Assembly: GCA_905182325.1 (NCBI GenBank)
Contig: CAJJBD010000029.1
Location: 22,645 to 86,644, forward strand
DNA length: 64,000 bases
Source: an uncultured Planktomarina sp.
Lineage (GTDB): Bacteria > Pseudomonadota > Alphaproteobacteria > Rhodobacterales > Rhodobacteraceae
Direction: 5' to 3'
The notes beneath the pieces are model-generated. The model worked only from the letters and a program-made list of their open reading frames with translations. It was not told the origin of the DNA and did no database searches. A program made the translations under genes and the position numbers. Shown here one piece after another: positions 27,156 through 34,488 of the stretch. Numbering within the stretch: position 1 is the first letter of the stretch; every line of letters begins with the position of its first letter.

Positions 27156-28808
27156 CTACATATTTGGATAATTTGGTCCGTCACCACCCTGTGGCGTTAC
27201 CCACGTAATGTTTTGGCTCGGATCTTTGATATCACAGGTTTTACAGTGGACACAGTTTTGAAAGTTAATTACGAACCTGGACTTTTTATCCTCTTCTTCC
27301 AATACTTCATAAACTCCCGCTGGGCAGTAGCGTTGAGCAGGCTCAGCATATTCTGGCAAATTTATTTCAATCGGTACCGTTGGGTTCCGCAGCTGTAAGT
27401 GTGGAGGCTGATTTTCCTCATGGTTTGTCATCGCAAAACTCACGTTGGTAAGGCGGTCAAATGATAATTTTCCATCTGGTTTGGGGTAATTAATTTTTGG
27501 ATAGTCCACCGCTTTGCCAGTTGATTGTGCATCACTTTTGCCGTGTTTGAGTGTTCCAAATAAGCTAAATTTAAAAAATGACTGAAACCACATATCAAAC
27601 CCACCAAGAAGTAACCCAGCCAAAGGACCAAACTTTGCATTTAAGGGTGCTACATTTCGTACTGTCTTAAGATCTTTACCCACAATACCTTCACGTAGTT
27701 CTGTGTCGTAAGCTTTTAGAATATCGCCAGATCGATTGTCACTTAACGCATCAAAAGCTGCTTCAGCCGCTGCAATTCCAGAATACATAGCATTATGGTT
27801 TCCTTTAATCCTTGGTAAATTTACTAAACCAACCGAACAGCCTAGAATAGCACCTCCAGGGAATGCAGCCTGCGGCATAGACTGCAACCCACCTTTAGTA
27901 ACTGCTCGAGCTCCGTAGGCCACGCGCTTGCCACCGTTGAGTACTTTAGAAACCCGTGGGTGGTGCTTGAACCGTTGAAACTCCATGTATGGAAATAAAT
28001 GCGGGTTTTTATAATTTAAATCGATGATATAACCCACATAAACTTGATTGTTTTCGAGATGGTACATGAAGGAGCCACCAGACTGTTTAAACCCCATTGG
28101 CCAGCCCATCGAGTGAGTTACCTCACCTTGGTTATGGTTTTCGGGCTTCACTTCCCAAATTTCTTTCATGCCAAGCCCAAACTTGGGCACATCACAATTT
28201 GCATCCAGTCGATACTTTTCTATAACTTGCTTTGAAAGTGAGCCGCGCACACCCTCTGAAAGAAAAACATACTTTCCATGCAATTCCATCCCCGGTTCAT
28301 AGGAGTCTGATGCACTGCCATCTGCATTTTTACCAAACTCACCGGCTACAACACCTTTAACTGCACCATCGTTATTAAACACAAGCTCTGAGCATGCCAT
28401 ACCTGGAAAAATCTCTACTCCCATCTCCTCAGCTTGCTCCGCCATCCACCGGCAAACATTGCCCATAGAGACTATAAAATTTCCGTGATTGCTCATCAAA
28501 GGTGGCATCAACATATTTGGCAAACGCATTTGCCCAGACTCACCTAGTAAATAAAAATTATCCTCTGTTACCGCTGTATTCAGTGGCGCACCTCTATCCT
28601 TCCAGTCAGGAATTAATTTATTTAAAGCAGAGGGATCTAAGACTGCACCAGATAGGATGTGCGCGCCAACTTCAGAGCCCTTTTCTAAAACAACTACTTC
28701 TAAGTCAGGGTTCAATTGCTTCAGCCGAATTGCTGCAGATAAGCCAGATGGCCCAGCGCCAACGATTACCACATCATAATCCATTGTTTCACGTTCAATC
28801 TCTGACAT
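27156..28808 (-). CDS. Electron transfer flavoprotein-ubiquinone oxidoreductase
   Basis: Inner-membrane iron-sulfur flavoprotein passing electrons from ETF (fed by acyl-CoA and other dehydrogenases) to ubiquinone. The 550-residue protein has the FAD motif VVIVGAGPSGLSAAIRL, EKGSEVGAHILSGAV, a GSFMYHLENNQVYVGYI segment, GAILGCSVGLVNLPRIKGNH and the C-terminal 4Fe-4S ferredoxin domain with RYCPAGVYE and FQNCVHCKTCDIKDP. It is the respiratory outlet for the acyl-CoA dehydrogenase at 34-36 kb. A promoter-like site and an inverted repeat lie just upstream. Confidence 0.96.
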   Translation of the reverse strand: MSEIERETMDYDVVIVGAGPSGLSAAIRLKQLNPDLEVVVLEKGSEVGAHILSGAVLDPSALNKLIPDWKDRGAPLNTAVTEDNFYLLGESGQMRLPNMLMPPLMSNHGNFIVSMGNVCRWMAEQAEEMGVEIFPGMACSELVFNNDGAVKGVVAGEFGKNADGSASDSYEPGMELHGKYVFLSEGVRGSLSKQVIEKYRLDANCDVPKFGLGMKEIWEVKPENHNQGEVTHSMGWPMGFKQSGGSFMYHLENNQVYVGYIIDLNYKNPHLFPYMEFQRFKHHPRVSKVLNGGKRVAYGARAVTKGGLQSMPQAAFPGGAILGCSVGLVNLPRIKGNHNAMYSGIAAAEAAFDALSDNRSGDILKAYDTELREGIVGKDLKTVRNVAPLNAKFGPLAGLLLGGFDMWFQSFFKFSLFGTLKHGKSDAQSTGKAVDYPKINYPKPDGKLSFDRLTNVSFAMTNHEENQPPHLQLRNPTVPIEINLPEYAEPAQRYCPAGVYEVLEEEDKKSRFVINFQNCVHCKTCDIKDPSQNITWVTPQGGDGPNYPNM

Positions 28809-28832
28809 TGTCGTCGCCCTTTTGGATGCGTC

Positions 28833-28851
28833 TTATTGTTAAAAACAATAA
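28833..28851. promoter_or_regulatory. Perfect 8-bp palindrome before ETF-QO
   Basis: TTATTGTT, three bases, AACAATAA, centred about 34 bases before the start codon and downstream of the putative promoter. It may be an operator or a small hairpin in the leader. Confidence 0.4.
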
Positions 28852-28868
28852 AACTTTGCTTACTTTCG

Positions 28869-28896
28869 TTTATGCCTAGCTAAGACTGCAGGTCAA
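28869..28896 (-). promoter_or_regulatory. Putative promoter of ETF-QO
   Basis: TTGACC and CATAAA separated by 16 bases on the minus strand, about 60 bases before the ETF-QO start. The -35 is close to consensus, the -10 weak. The remaining part of this roughly 370-base gap toward greA is AT-rich; I see no further gene in it. Confidence 0.35.
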
Positions 28897-29100
28897 TCAC
28901 CATCAGGCTGTCATAAACAAAGGGCGTCATTATTTCGCAGCTTGAAGATAGTGCCCACAAAGCATTAAGCCTTAAGCCAATACAACAAAAAAATTGAGAA
29001 TCTGATTACAAATTGTTTGTAAATAAAAACTTTTAGTCTAATTTTGTAACAGTCAACCCGAAAAAGGTTTTGAATACTCTTAGAATTGGAATAAAATAAA

Positions 29101-29156
29101 GTTAGATTGCGTCTAACCCTTGCCAAACCCCTTTAGCTTAGTTCAAATCCTATAAT
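29101..29156 (+). promoter_or_regulatory. Putative greA promoter region
   Basis: A perfect TATAAT (29151-29156) lies 22 bases before the greA ATG, without a good -35. Upstream is the inverted repeat GTTAGA-TTGCG-TCTAAC (29101-29117). The spacing would allow the dyad to overlap an activator or repressor site. Confidence 0.35.
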
Positions 29157-29178
29157 AATTAAACGTGAGTGCGTCCTA

Positions 29179-29649
29179 ATGGAAAAAATTCCCCTTACCC
29201 GCATTGGTGCGGAGCTACTTGAAGCCGAGATGAAGAACCTCAAATCAGTAGAGCGTCCAACAATTATCAAAGCAATAGCAGAAGCTCGAGAGCTAGGTGA
29301 TTTGAAAGAAAATGCTGAATATCATTCCGCTCGTGAGAAGCAGGGCTTCATTGAGGGTCGGATAAAGGAACTAGAATCCGTTTTGGGTCGAGCCGATATA
29401 ATTGACCCAGCAAGTCTTTCTGGAACTGTAAAATTTGGTGCAACAGTAACTTTAGTTGACGAGGATTCTGATGAAGAAAAAACTTATCAAGTAGTTGGTG
29501 AGCCAGAGGCGGATATCGAGAACGGCAAGTTAAACATGAGATCTCCACTGGCACGCGCTTTAATAGGCAAGGAGCAAGGGGACAGCATAGAGGTGCGCAC
29601 CCCAGGCGGAGTTAAATCTTACGAAATAATAAGCATAAAATTCCAATAA
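29179..29649 (+). CDS. greA: Transcription elongation factor GreA
   Basis: Cleavage factor that rescues backtracked RNA polymerase. The 156-residue protein has the N-terminal coiled coil with [20 protein letters not shown] (the acidic tip residues that act in the polymerase secondary channel), [17 protein letters not shown], and the C-terminal FKBP-like domain ending in [16 protein letters not shown]. It stands alone and is convergent with moeA. Length and motifs match the family. Confidence 0.96.
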   Translation: MEKIPLTRIGAELLEAEMKNLKSVERPTIIKAIAEARELGDLKENAEYHSAREKQGFIEGRIKELESVLGRADIIDPASLSGTVKFGATVTLVDEDSDEEKTYQVVGEPEADIENGKLNMRSPLARALIGKEQGDSIEVRTPGGVKSYEIISIKFQ

Positions 29650-29720
29650 GTTTGCTAAAACTCTTAAATAGCTGGTTCGAAATCAGCATTTTCTACTATC
29701 TTTAAAAGTAAATTTCTGAG

Positions 29721-29738
29721 CCCAAAGATTTTTTTGGG
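29721..29738. terminator. Possible terminator between greA and moeA
   Basis: CCCAAA and TTTGGG pair around GATTTT in the 100-base gap between the convergent genes. The T-run is partly inside the stem rather than after it, so it is a weak candidate for ending either transcript. Confidence 0.3.
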
Positions 29739-29749
29739 TCTGACTGACA

Positions 29750-31003
29750 CTAAAGGCCAAAGCTACTGTAAGGAAAATAGTTTACTGAAATTCCAGGGGT
29801 AATTTCCAAAGCCTCATCAGGCAGCTCCACCAAACCGTCAGCCCATGAAAGACCTGAGATACGTCCAGAGCCCTCAGAAGCAAAAGTCTCTATGGCTTCG
29901 CCTTGTCGACGGGCCCGTAAGTACTCGCGCCGTCCAGCTTTTTTTGTTTTTGAAAAGGCTGCAGGTAGCATTAGAGGTTCCGGCAAAATAAAGCCTGCCC
30001 CAGCCAACTGCATCAGTGACGGTCGGACAAATATTAGTGTACAAACAAATGCTGCCACTGGGTTTCCTGGTAATCCAAATACTGGAACTCCATTCCACAT
30101 ACCCAAAGCCAAAGGACGTCCCGGCTTTACGGCAATACGCCAGAGGGACATATTCCCAGCGGATGTTAAGCTAGCGGACACATAGTCTTCATCGCCAGCA
30201 CTTGCTCCCGCCGATGTAATTACTACATCTGCTTGGCTTGCAGCATCGTTCAGTGCTCGCCTTACAAGGGCAGCATCATCCGGTACAATCCCAATATCTA
30301 CTACATCCATACCCCAGCGTTTTAACATTGCTTGGAGCATAGGCCGGTTTGCATCAAATATTTGTTCCGGCTGGAGGATGGAACCAGGCTCACATAGCTC
30401 TGAACCAGTTGAAACTATAGCAACACGTAACGGACGGAATACTGCAACTTCAGAGACCCCAACAGATATTAACCTACCAATATCTTGGGGTTGAATTCGG
30501 TGCCCTGTAGCAAATAATTCCGAGCCTCCTAAGACATCTTCACCTTCTTGTCTGGCGTTAGATCCTTGTCTGAGTGGACCATTCACATAGAGATTGGACC
30601 CCTCAACTAGTACATCTTCCTCCAAAACTATAGTATCCGTACCTAGTGGGAGAGGTGCTCCAGTTAAGATTCGTAGCGCCTCAGTCGCCCCTACAATCCC
30701 CGCAAACGAAGTGCCAGCCACCGAACGCCCCCCAATTAAAGAAAAACAATGCTGTCCAGCACTCAGGCCACCTTTGAAAGCATACCCATCTACTGCTGAA
30801 TTTTTGAAAGGGGGATTTGATATTATCGCCTCTACGGCAGATGCAAGCGTACGGCCATCACTCATTTGAACTGGAATGGTTTCAATTTCTACAACTGTAT
30901 TTAAGCGTTGTTGGAGTAATTTGAGCGCATCATCCACAGGGGTCCAATTTATACCCTGTGGTAAGGAGAAGCAGTCATTACTAAGCTTAGGCGCCTTTAT
31001 CAC
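29750..31003 (-). CDS. moeA: Molybdopterin molybdenumtransferase
   Basis: MoeA inserts molybdate into adenylylated molybdopterin to give molybdenum cofactor. The 417-residue protein has SNPPFKNSAVDGYAF, GAPLPLGTDTIVLEEDV, STGSELCEPG, the MoCF-like domain with ITSAGASAGDEDYV, and KPGRPLALGMWNGVPVFGLPGNPVAA, then a C-terminal beta domain. It ends the fdhD-mobA-mobB-moeA operon; its start overlaps mobB by four bases. GAS in place of the usual GGxS in the ITSxGxS motif is a small variation. Confidence 0.94.
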   Translation of the reverse strand: MIKAPKLSNDCFSLPQGINWTPVDDALKLLQQRLNTVVEIETIPVQMSDGRTLASAVEAIISNPPFKNSAVDGYAFKGGLSAGQHCFSLIGGRSVAGTSFAGIVGATEALRILTGAPLPLGTDTIVLEEDVLVEGSNLYVNGPLRQGSNARQEGEDVLGGSELFATGHRIQPQDIGRLISVGVSEVAVFRPLRVAIVSTGSELCEPGSILQPEQIFDANRPMLQAMLKRWGMDVVDIGIVPDDAALVRRALNDAASQADVVITSAGASAGDEDYVSASLTSAGNMSLWRIAVKPGRPLALGMWNGVPVFGLPGNPVAAFVCTLIFVRPSLMQLAGAGFILPEPLMLPAAFSKTKKAGRREYLRARRQGEAIETFASEGSGRISGLSWADGLVELPDEALEITPGISVNYFPYSSFGL

Positions 31004-31497
31004 TCCAGCAACTCCAAATGGGTAATAACAAAATTTGTTAAAGCATTAGTATCATCAAGGTCAAAAACAGGACAATCAAGATCCAATTTTAGGTCACTGG
31101 CGACCGCTAAAATGGTGGTATCATTCGCTGCAATTACAGGGTTGCCATTCTCACTCCGCCACGTTTCTATTTTTGGATGTGTGTCACATTTCCAGCCCTC
31201 AACGAGGACAACGTCGACCGGATCCAACTTAGCAAGCAGTGACCGCAAGCTTGGCTCTTTGGACCCGCGAGATTCAGTCATTAATGCTGAGCGTTCAGCT
31301 GAAGAAATAAGGACTTGGGATGCGCCAGCGACTCTATGGCGGTGGCTGTCTTTGCCACGATTATCAACATCAAACGAATGATGTGCGTGTTTCAAGGTTG
31401 AAACACTGAAACCACGCTTAGTTAGCCCAGATACTAACCGTTCAACTAGCCCTGTTTTTCCGGAATTCTTCCAACCTATTATTCCAAATACATTCAT
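31000..31497 (-). CDS. mobB: Molybdopterin-guanine dinucleotide biosynthesis protein B
   Basis: P-loop GTP-binding adaptor of the bis-MGD pathway. The 165-residue protein begins MNVFGIIGWKNSGKTGLVER with the Walker A motif GWKNSGKTG, then TLKHAHHSFDVDNRGKDSHR, and VDVVLVEGWK. Four-base overlaps with both neighbours show tight translational coupling in the Mo-cofactor operon. It helps, but is not essential for, guanine nucleotide attachment in E. coli. Confidence 0.93.
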   Translation of the reverse strand: MNVFGIIGWKNSGKTGLVERLVSGLTKRGFSVSTLKHAHHSFDVDNRGKDSHRHRVAGASQVLISSAERSALMTESRGSKEPSLRSLLAKLDPVDVVLVEGWKCDTHPKIETWRSENGNPVIAANDTTILAVASDLKLDLDCPVFDLDDTNALTNFVITHLELLE

Positions 31498-32099
31498 CGC
31501 ATAGCCTCAGCCTGAATCAAATCATCTGGAGTATTTATATTGAAAAACGGATCGTGGCCAATTGCATTAAATATGGCTTCTCCTTTTCCATGCTGTTCAG
31601 CCCAGTGGACAACCTTGCGCACACCCAACCTTAGTTGACGGCGTAGGTCCTCTCGGAGACCTACCGGCCAAAGACCAAATGTAGGGTGCATATTTAAACC
31701 GCCTACCCCTACGGTAGCAGCAAGAGTAATTAGTTTAAAATGTACATCCTGAGCTGCTTCGAGCTTTATACGAAGATCCGTAGGGAAGAAGGGTGTGTCA
31801 GCTGCAACTGTAACTATGTGGGTCGCTCCTTGTGTGGCAGCCCAATCAAGACCTGCTAGAACTCCAGCAAGTGGGCCTGGAAAATCTACTATAGAATCTG
31901 GTACAGATGGTAGACCAAAACTATTAAATCTGGTGAGATCCCCATTCGCATTAATGACAATCTTAGGAACTTGTTGAACAAGTCGTTCTATTACGTGATC
32001 TATTACCAAGCGGCCCATTAGAGGCAAAAGACATTTATCACCACCACCCATACGGTTCGCTTTTCCACCTGCTAGAATTACACCTAGCGGAGACATCAT
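31494..32099 (-). CDS. mobA: Molybdenum cofactor guanylyltransferase
   Basis: Attaches GMP to Mo-molybdopterin to form the MGD cofactor used by formate dehydrogenase and other DMSO-reductase-family enzymes. The 201-residue protein has the nucleotidyltransferase motif GVILAGGKANRMGGGDKCLLP (shortened: ILAGGKANRMGGGDK), the metal-binding VAADTPFF and the C-terminal FFNINTPDDL. It lies between fdhD and mobB, overlapping each by four bases. Fits a Mo-formate dehydrogenase being encoded elsewhere. Confidence 0.94.
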   Translation of the reverse strand: MMSPLGVILAGGKANRMGGGDKCLLPLMGRLVIDHVIERLVQQVPKIVINANGDLTRFNSFGLPSVPDSIVDFPGPLAGVLAGLDWAATQGATHIVTVAADTPFFPTDLRIKLEAAQDVHFKLITLAATVGVGGLNMHPTFGLWPVGLREDLRRQLRLGVRKVVHWAEQHGKGEAIFNAIGHDPFFNINTPDDLIQAEAMR

Positions 32100-32983
32100 T
32101 GCGCAGATTTCCTCCTATGTTTTTGATCTTCTTCTTCACCTTCAAAAGACCTATCGTAAATAAGTCTTTCACTACCAGCTAAACACTGAAACCTTTGACC
32201 CCGCATACGACCAATGAGGGTCAGACCAACCTGATCCGCAAGTTCAACGCCCCATGCCGTAAAGCCCGATCGACTGACAAGAACGGGGATGCCCATTAGT
32301 GCACATTTAATCACCATCTCTGATGTTAGCCGTCCAGTTGTATACATTATTTTATCCGCACCACTTATTTGGTTGCCGCGCATCCACCCTGCAACTTTAT
32401 CTACAGCATTATGGCGCCCAACATCCTCCATATATACTAAAGGTTGATTTTCTTTACATAAGACAGTCCCATGAATGGCCCCTGCACTAAGATATAGACT
32501 AGGCATTTGGTTGATCTGCTTAGTTAGTGAGTAAAGCCAGGAGGTACTCACTTTTGAATTTGGAAGCGTTAGACCTTCTAAAGTTTCGATAATGTCTCCA
32601 AATAATGTGCCAACAGCGCAGCCAGACGTCTGGGTCTTTTTTTGTAACTTTGTTTCATAATTAGTGGGTTTATCTGTTCGAACAACGATAGTTTGTAACT
32701 CCGGTTCAAAGGATACAGATAGAACTGTTTCATCCTTAGCCAACATACCTTGATTGCTCAAAAAGCCTACCGCCAAATATTCAGAGTAATCGCCAATAGT
32801 CATTGCAGTGACAATTTCCTGACCGTTTAGCCAAATAGTCAAAGGCCGCTCTTCCACAACATTCAAAGTAATATCTGCTCCGAGGTGATCAATACCCTGA
32901 ACTCGCTTGGTTAATCCCAAGGCATTCGGTTGGGGAGTAATTAAACAGGAATTATTTCGGGTCATTCGCGTCTTCCACAGCAT
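32096..32983 (-). CDS. fdhD: Formate dehydrogenase accessory sulfurtransferase FdhD
   Basis: FdhD passes sulfur from IscS to the molybdenum cofactor of formate dehydrogenase. The 295-residue protein has IVTAMTIGDYSEYLAVGFL, the cysteine loop TSGCAVGTLFGD, LYLSAGAIHGTVLC, VYMEDVGRHNAVDKVAGWM and GIPVLVSRSGFTAWGVELA. The E. coli protein carries C-x2-C in the loop; here only the first, Cys122, is present. It is the first gene of the Mo-cofactor operon, with a cluster of CTATTAA repeats 120-170 bases upstream. Confidence 0.93.
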   Translation of the reverse strand: MLWKTRMTRNNSCLITPQPNALGLTKRVQGIDHLGADITLNVVEERPLTIWLNGQEIVTAMTIGDYSEYLAVGFLSNQGMLAKDETVLSVSFEPELQTIVVRTDKPTNYETKLQKKTQTSGCAVGTLFGDIIETLEGLTLPNSKVSTSWLYSLTKQINQMPSLYLSAGAIHGTVLCKENQPLVYMEDVGRHNAVDKVAGWMRGNQISGADKIMYTTGRLTSEMVIKCALMGIPVLVSRSGFTAWGVELADQVGLTLIGRMRGQRFQCLAGSERLIYDRSFEGEEEDQKHRRKSAQ

Positions 32984-33104
32984 TTTAATAAACAGCGCCC
33001 CTTATAGTTAGGGTATGCCAATGCTTTCTGCTAGGTGTGACTCTTTAAATAGTACTGGCAGCCCGCTATCAGCCCAATATTTTTGCCGACAAATACGTTT
33101 TCTT

Positions 33105-33157
33105 TTTAATAGTAGTATACTTTTCTATTAAAGTGAGCAGTTAAGCTTTCTATTAAC
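33105..33157. repeat. Three CTATTAA-type elements upstream of fdhD
   Basis: CTATTAAA at 33125-33132 and CTATTAAC at 33150-33157 are direct repeats (identical over TTTCTATTAA, 25 bases apart), and TTTAATAG at 33105-33112 forms a perfect 8-bp inverted pair with the middle copy. The cluster lies between the small oxidase gene's terminator and fdhD. It looks like a regulator-binding array; unproven. Confidence 0.4.
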
Positions 33158-33160
33158 AAA

Positions 33161-33198
33161 TTAATAAAAATGGTTAAGTTATGCGGCTGTTAACCATT
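33161..33198 (-). terminator. Terminator overlapping the end of the oxidase subunit IV gene
   Basis: On the minus strand AATGGTTAA and TTAACCATT form a perfect 9-bp stem with a 12-base loop, followed by TTTTATTAA. The left arm contains the stop codon of the gene, so the stem starts inside the coding sequence. Confidence 0.65.
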
Positions 33199-33330
33199 GA
33201 TTAGGTAAAGCAACATGAGTGCTACGATGATAATTACTGTAGATTTTGAGACTAAACTTATGAAGTTAGCAAATGTCTTTTCCTGAACATCCGTGCTCAT
33301 TGACCCGTGTTCGTGTTTTTGGTCTGACAT
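33190..33330 (-). CDS. aa3-type cytochrome c oxidase subunit IV
   Basis: A 46-residue protein beginning MSDQKHEHGSMSTDVQEKTF and continuing ANFISLVSKS with one transmembrane helix TVIIIVALMLLYLI. The H-x-H-G-x-M start, the Q-E-K-T-F segment and the single helix match the small bacterial aa3-oxidase subunit IV family (PF07835), known from Rhodobacter and Paracoccus. It is expected to associate with the heme-copper oxidase in the inner membrane. It stands alone with its own promoter-like site and terminator; the main oxidase genes are not in the window. Too short for standard ORF cut-offs. Confidence 0.82.
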   Translation of the reverse strand: MSDQKHEHGSMSTDVQEKTFANFISLVSKSTVIIIVALMLLYLING

Positions 33331-33370
33331 GTGTAAAGTTCCGATCTTTCTTTTCGTAGAAATTAATTAA

Positions 33371-33400
33371 ATTATAGTCAATAGTTATGACCGCATTCAA
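33371..33400 (-). promoter_or_regulatory. Putative sigma-70 promoter of oxidase subunit IV
   Basis: TTGAAT and a perfect TATAAT, 18 bases apart on the minus strand, placing the start of transcription about 33 bases before the ATG. One of the best promoter matches in the window. Confidence 0.55.
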
Positions 33401-33450
33401 GCACACCGATAACAATCTCGTATCTAACTTTCCATTTAAGTGAGCGTATA

Positions 33451-34479
33451 CTATTTAATTTGCCACTGGTTTACACCGTCATTATCAAGAGTGCGCGTAA
33501 CTTCTCCAGCATGCCATAGATAATTACAGTGAGCCAATGCCTCCACAAGTCCCAGACTATATTCACCGTCCTCAATATTGCGTTTAAATATAGCAGGCAT
33601 TACTTCTCCTGCTGTCTTTGGTGTTTTTAAGTCAAGTCGTAGCCGATCTAATGCTCCACTATGATTTTCTAAGAGTTGTTTTAACCTCAAAGGTATTCCG
33701 ACAAACGGCAGCTTATGACCTGGCAACGCAAGATTATCATCATTAGAAAATTCTTTCAGGCGGTCACAGCTAGCCATCCATTCCTTTAAGGGGTTAGAGT
33801 CTGGTTCAGTCGGATAAACACCAATATTAGAGCTAATCGACGGAATAATTTGATCTCCAGAGAGAACCAAACAGTCATCACAGCTCCAAAAAGTAGCATG
33901 ATCTGGTGCATGTCCATGATCTACCCGAATATCCCAGGTCCTTCCTCCCATTTCAATTTTATCACCCTCAGAAATTCTCTTAAATCCAATGGGAATTGGG
34001 TGGACTATATCAGAAAAATTGAAGGGTCGCTCTGATTTTCGGGCTTCGAACAAATCAGAACGCATCCCAGCTCGTTTATAAAAATCAATTTGGCTGTCTA
34101 AGTATGCTTCCTGAGCATCAAGCGTCAGCATACGCGCCGTCAGGTATGCCACTTGGGTCGAAAGATATTCTGCACCATAATTTTCAACAAACCAACCATG
34201 TAAGCCTATGTGATCAGGGTGGTGATGAGTAGCAATTACCCGTTTGATTGGCTTACCACTCAAAATGTTATCAATTAAATGCTTCCACATTCCCATCACC
34301 TTACGGGTCTTGATTCCTGTATCAATTAAAGTCCAACCATCACCATCATCTAAAATATAAATATTAACATGATCCAATTTCATTGGGAGTGGTAGCCTAA
34401 GCCACATCACACCTTCTGCAATTTCTGTTATCTCACCATTTTTAGGTGGCTGATCCCAAGGATACCTTATTGTCGTCAT
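33451..34479 (-). CDS. MBL-fold metallo-hydrolase
   Basis: Metallo-beta-lactamase-fold hydrolase, 342 residues. The metal site is clear: VIATHHHPDHIGLHGW (H-x-H-x-D-H), DHGHAPDHATFW, CLVLSGDQIIP and ALPGHKLPF. The N-terminal region VNIYILDDGDGWTLIDTGI is typical of glyoxalase II-like members. It begins nine bases after the acyl-CoA dehydrogenase gene and is co-transcribed with it, so a thioesterase or other role in acyl-CoA breakdown is plausible but not shown. Confidence 0.85.
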   Translation of the reverse strand: MTTIRYPWDQPPKNGEITEIAEGVMWLRLPLPMKLDHVNIYILDDGDGWTLIDTGIKTRKVMGMWKHLIDNILSGKPIKRVIATHHHPDHIGLHGWFVENYGAEYLSTQVAYLTARMLTLDAQEAYLDSQIDFYKRAGMRSDLFEARKSERPFNFSDIVHPIPIGFKRISEGDKIEMGGRTWDIRVDHGHAPDHATFWSCDDCLVLSGDQIIPSISSNIGVYPTEPDSNPLKEWMASCDRLKEFSNDDNLALPGHKLPFVGIPLRLKQLLENHSGALDRLRLDLKTPKTAGEVMPAIFKRNIEDGEYSLGLVEALAHCNYLWHAGEVTRTLDNDGVNQWQIK

Positions 34480-34488
34480 AAGAGGTCT

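Noticed and set aside
29141..29150. GTTCAAATCC, matching a tRNA T-loop, before greA
   Set aside because: No matching T-stem, anticodon arm or acceptor stem around it; not a tRNA.
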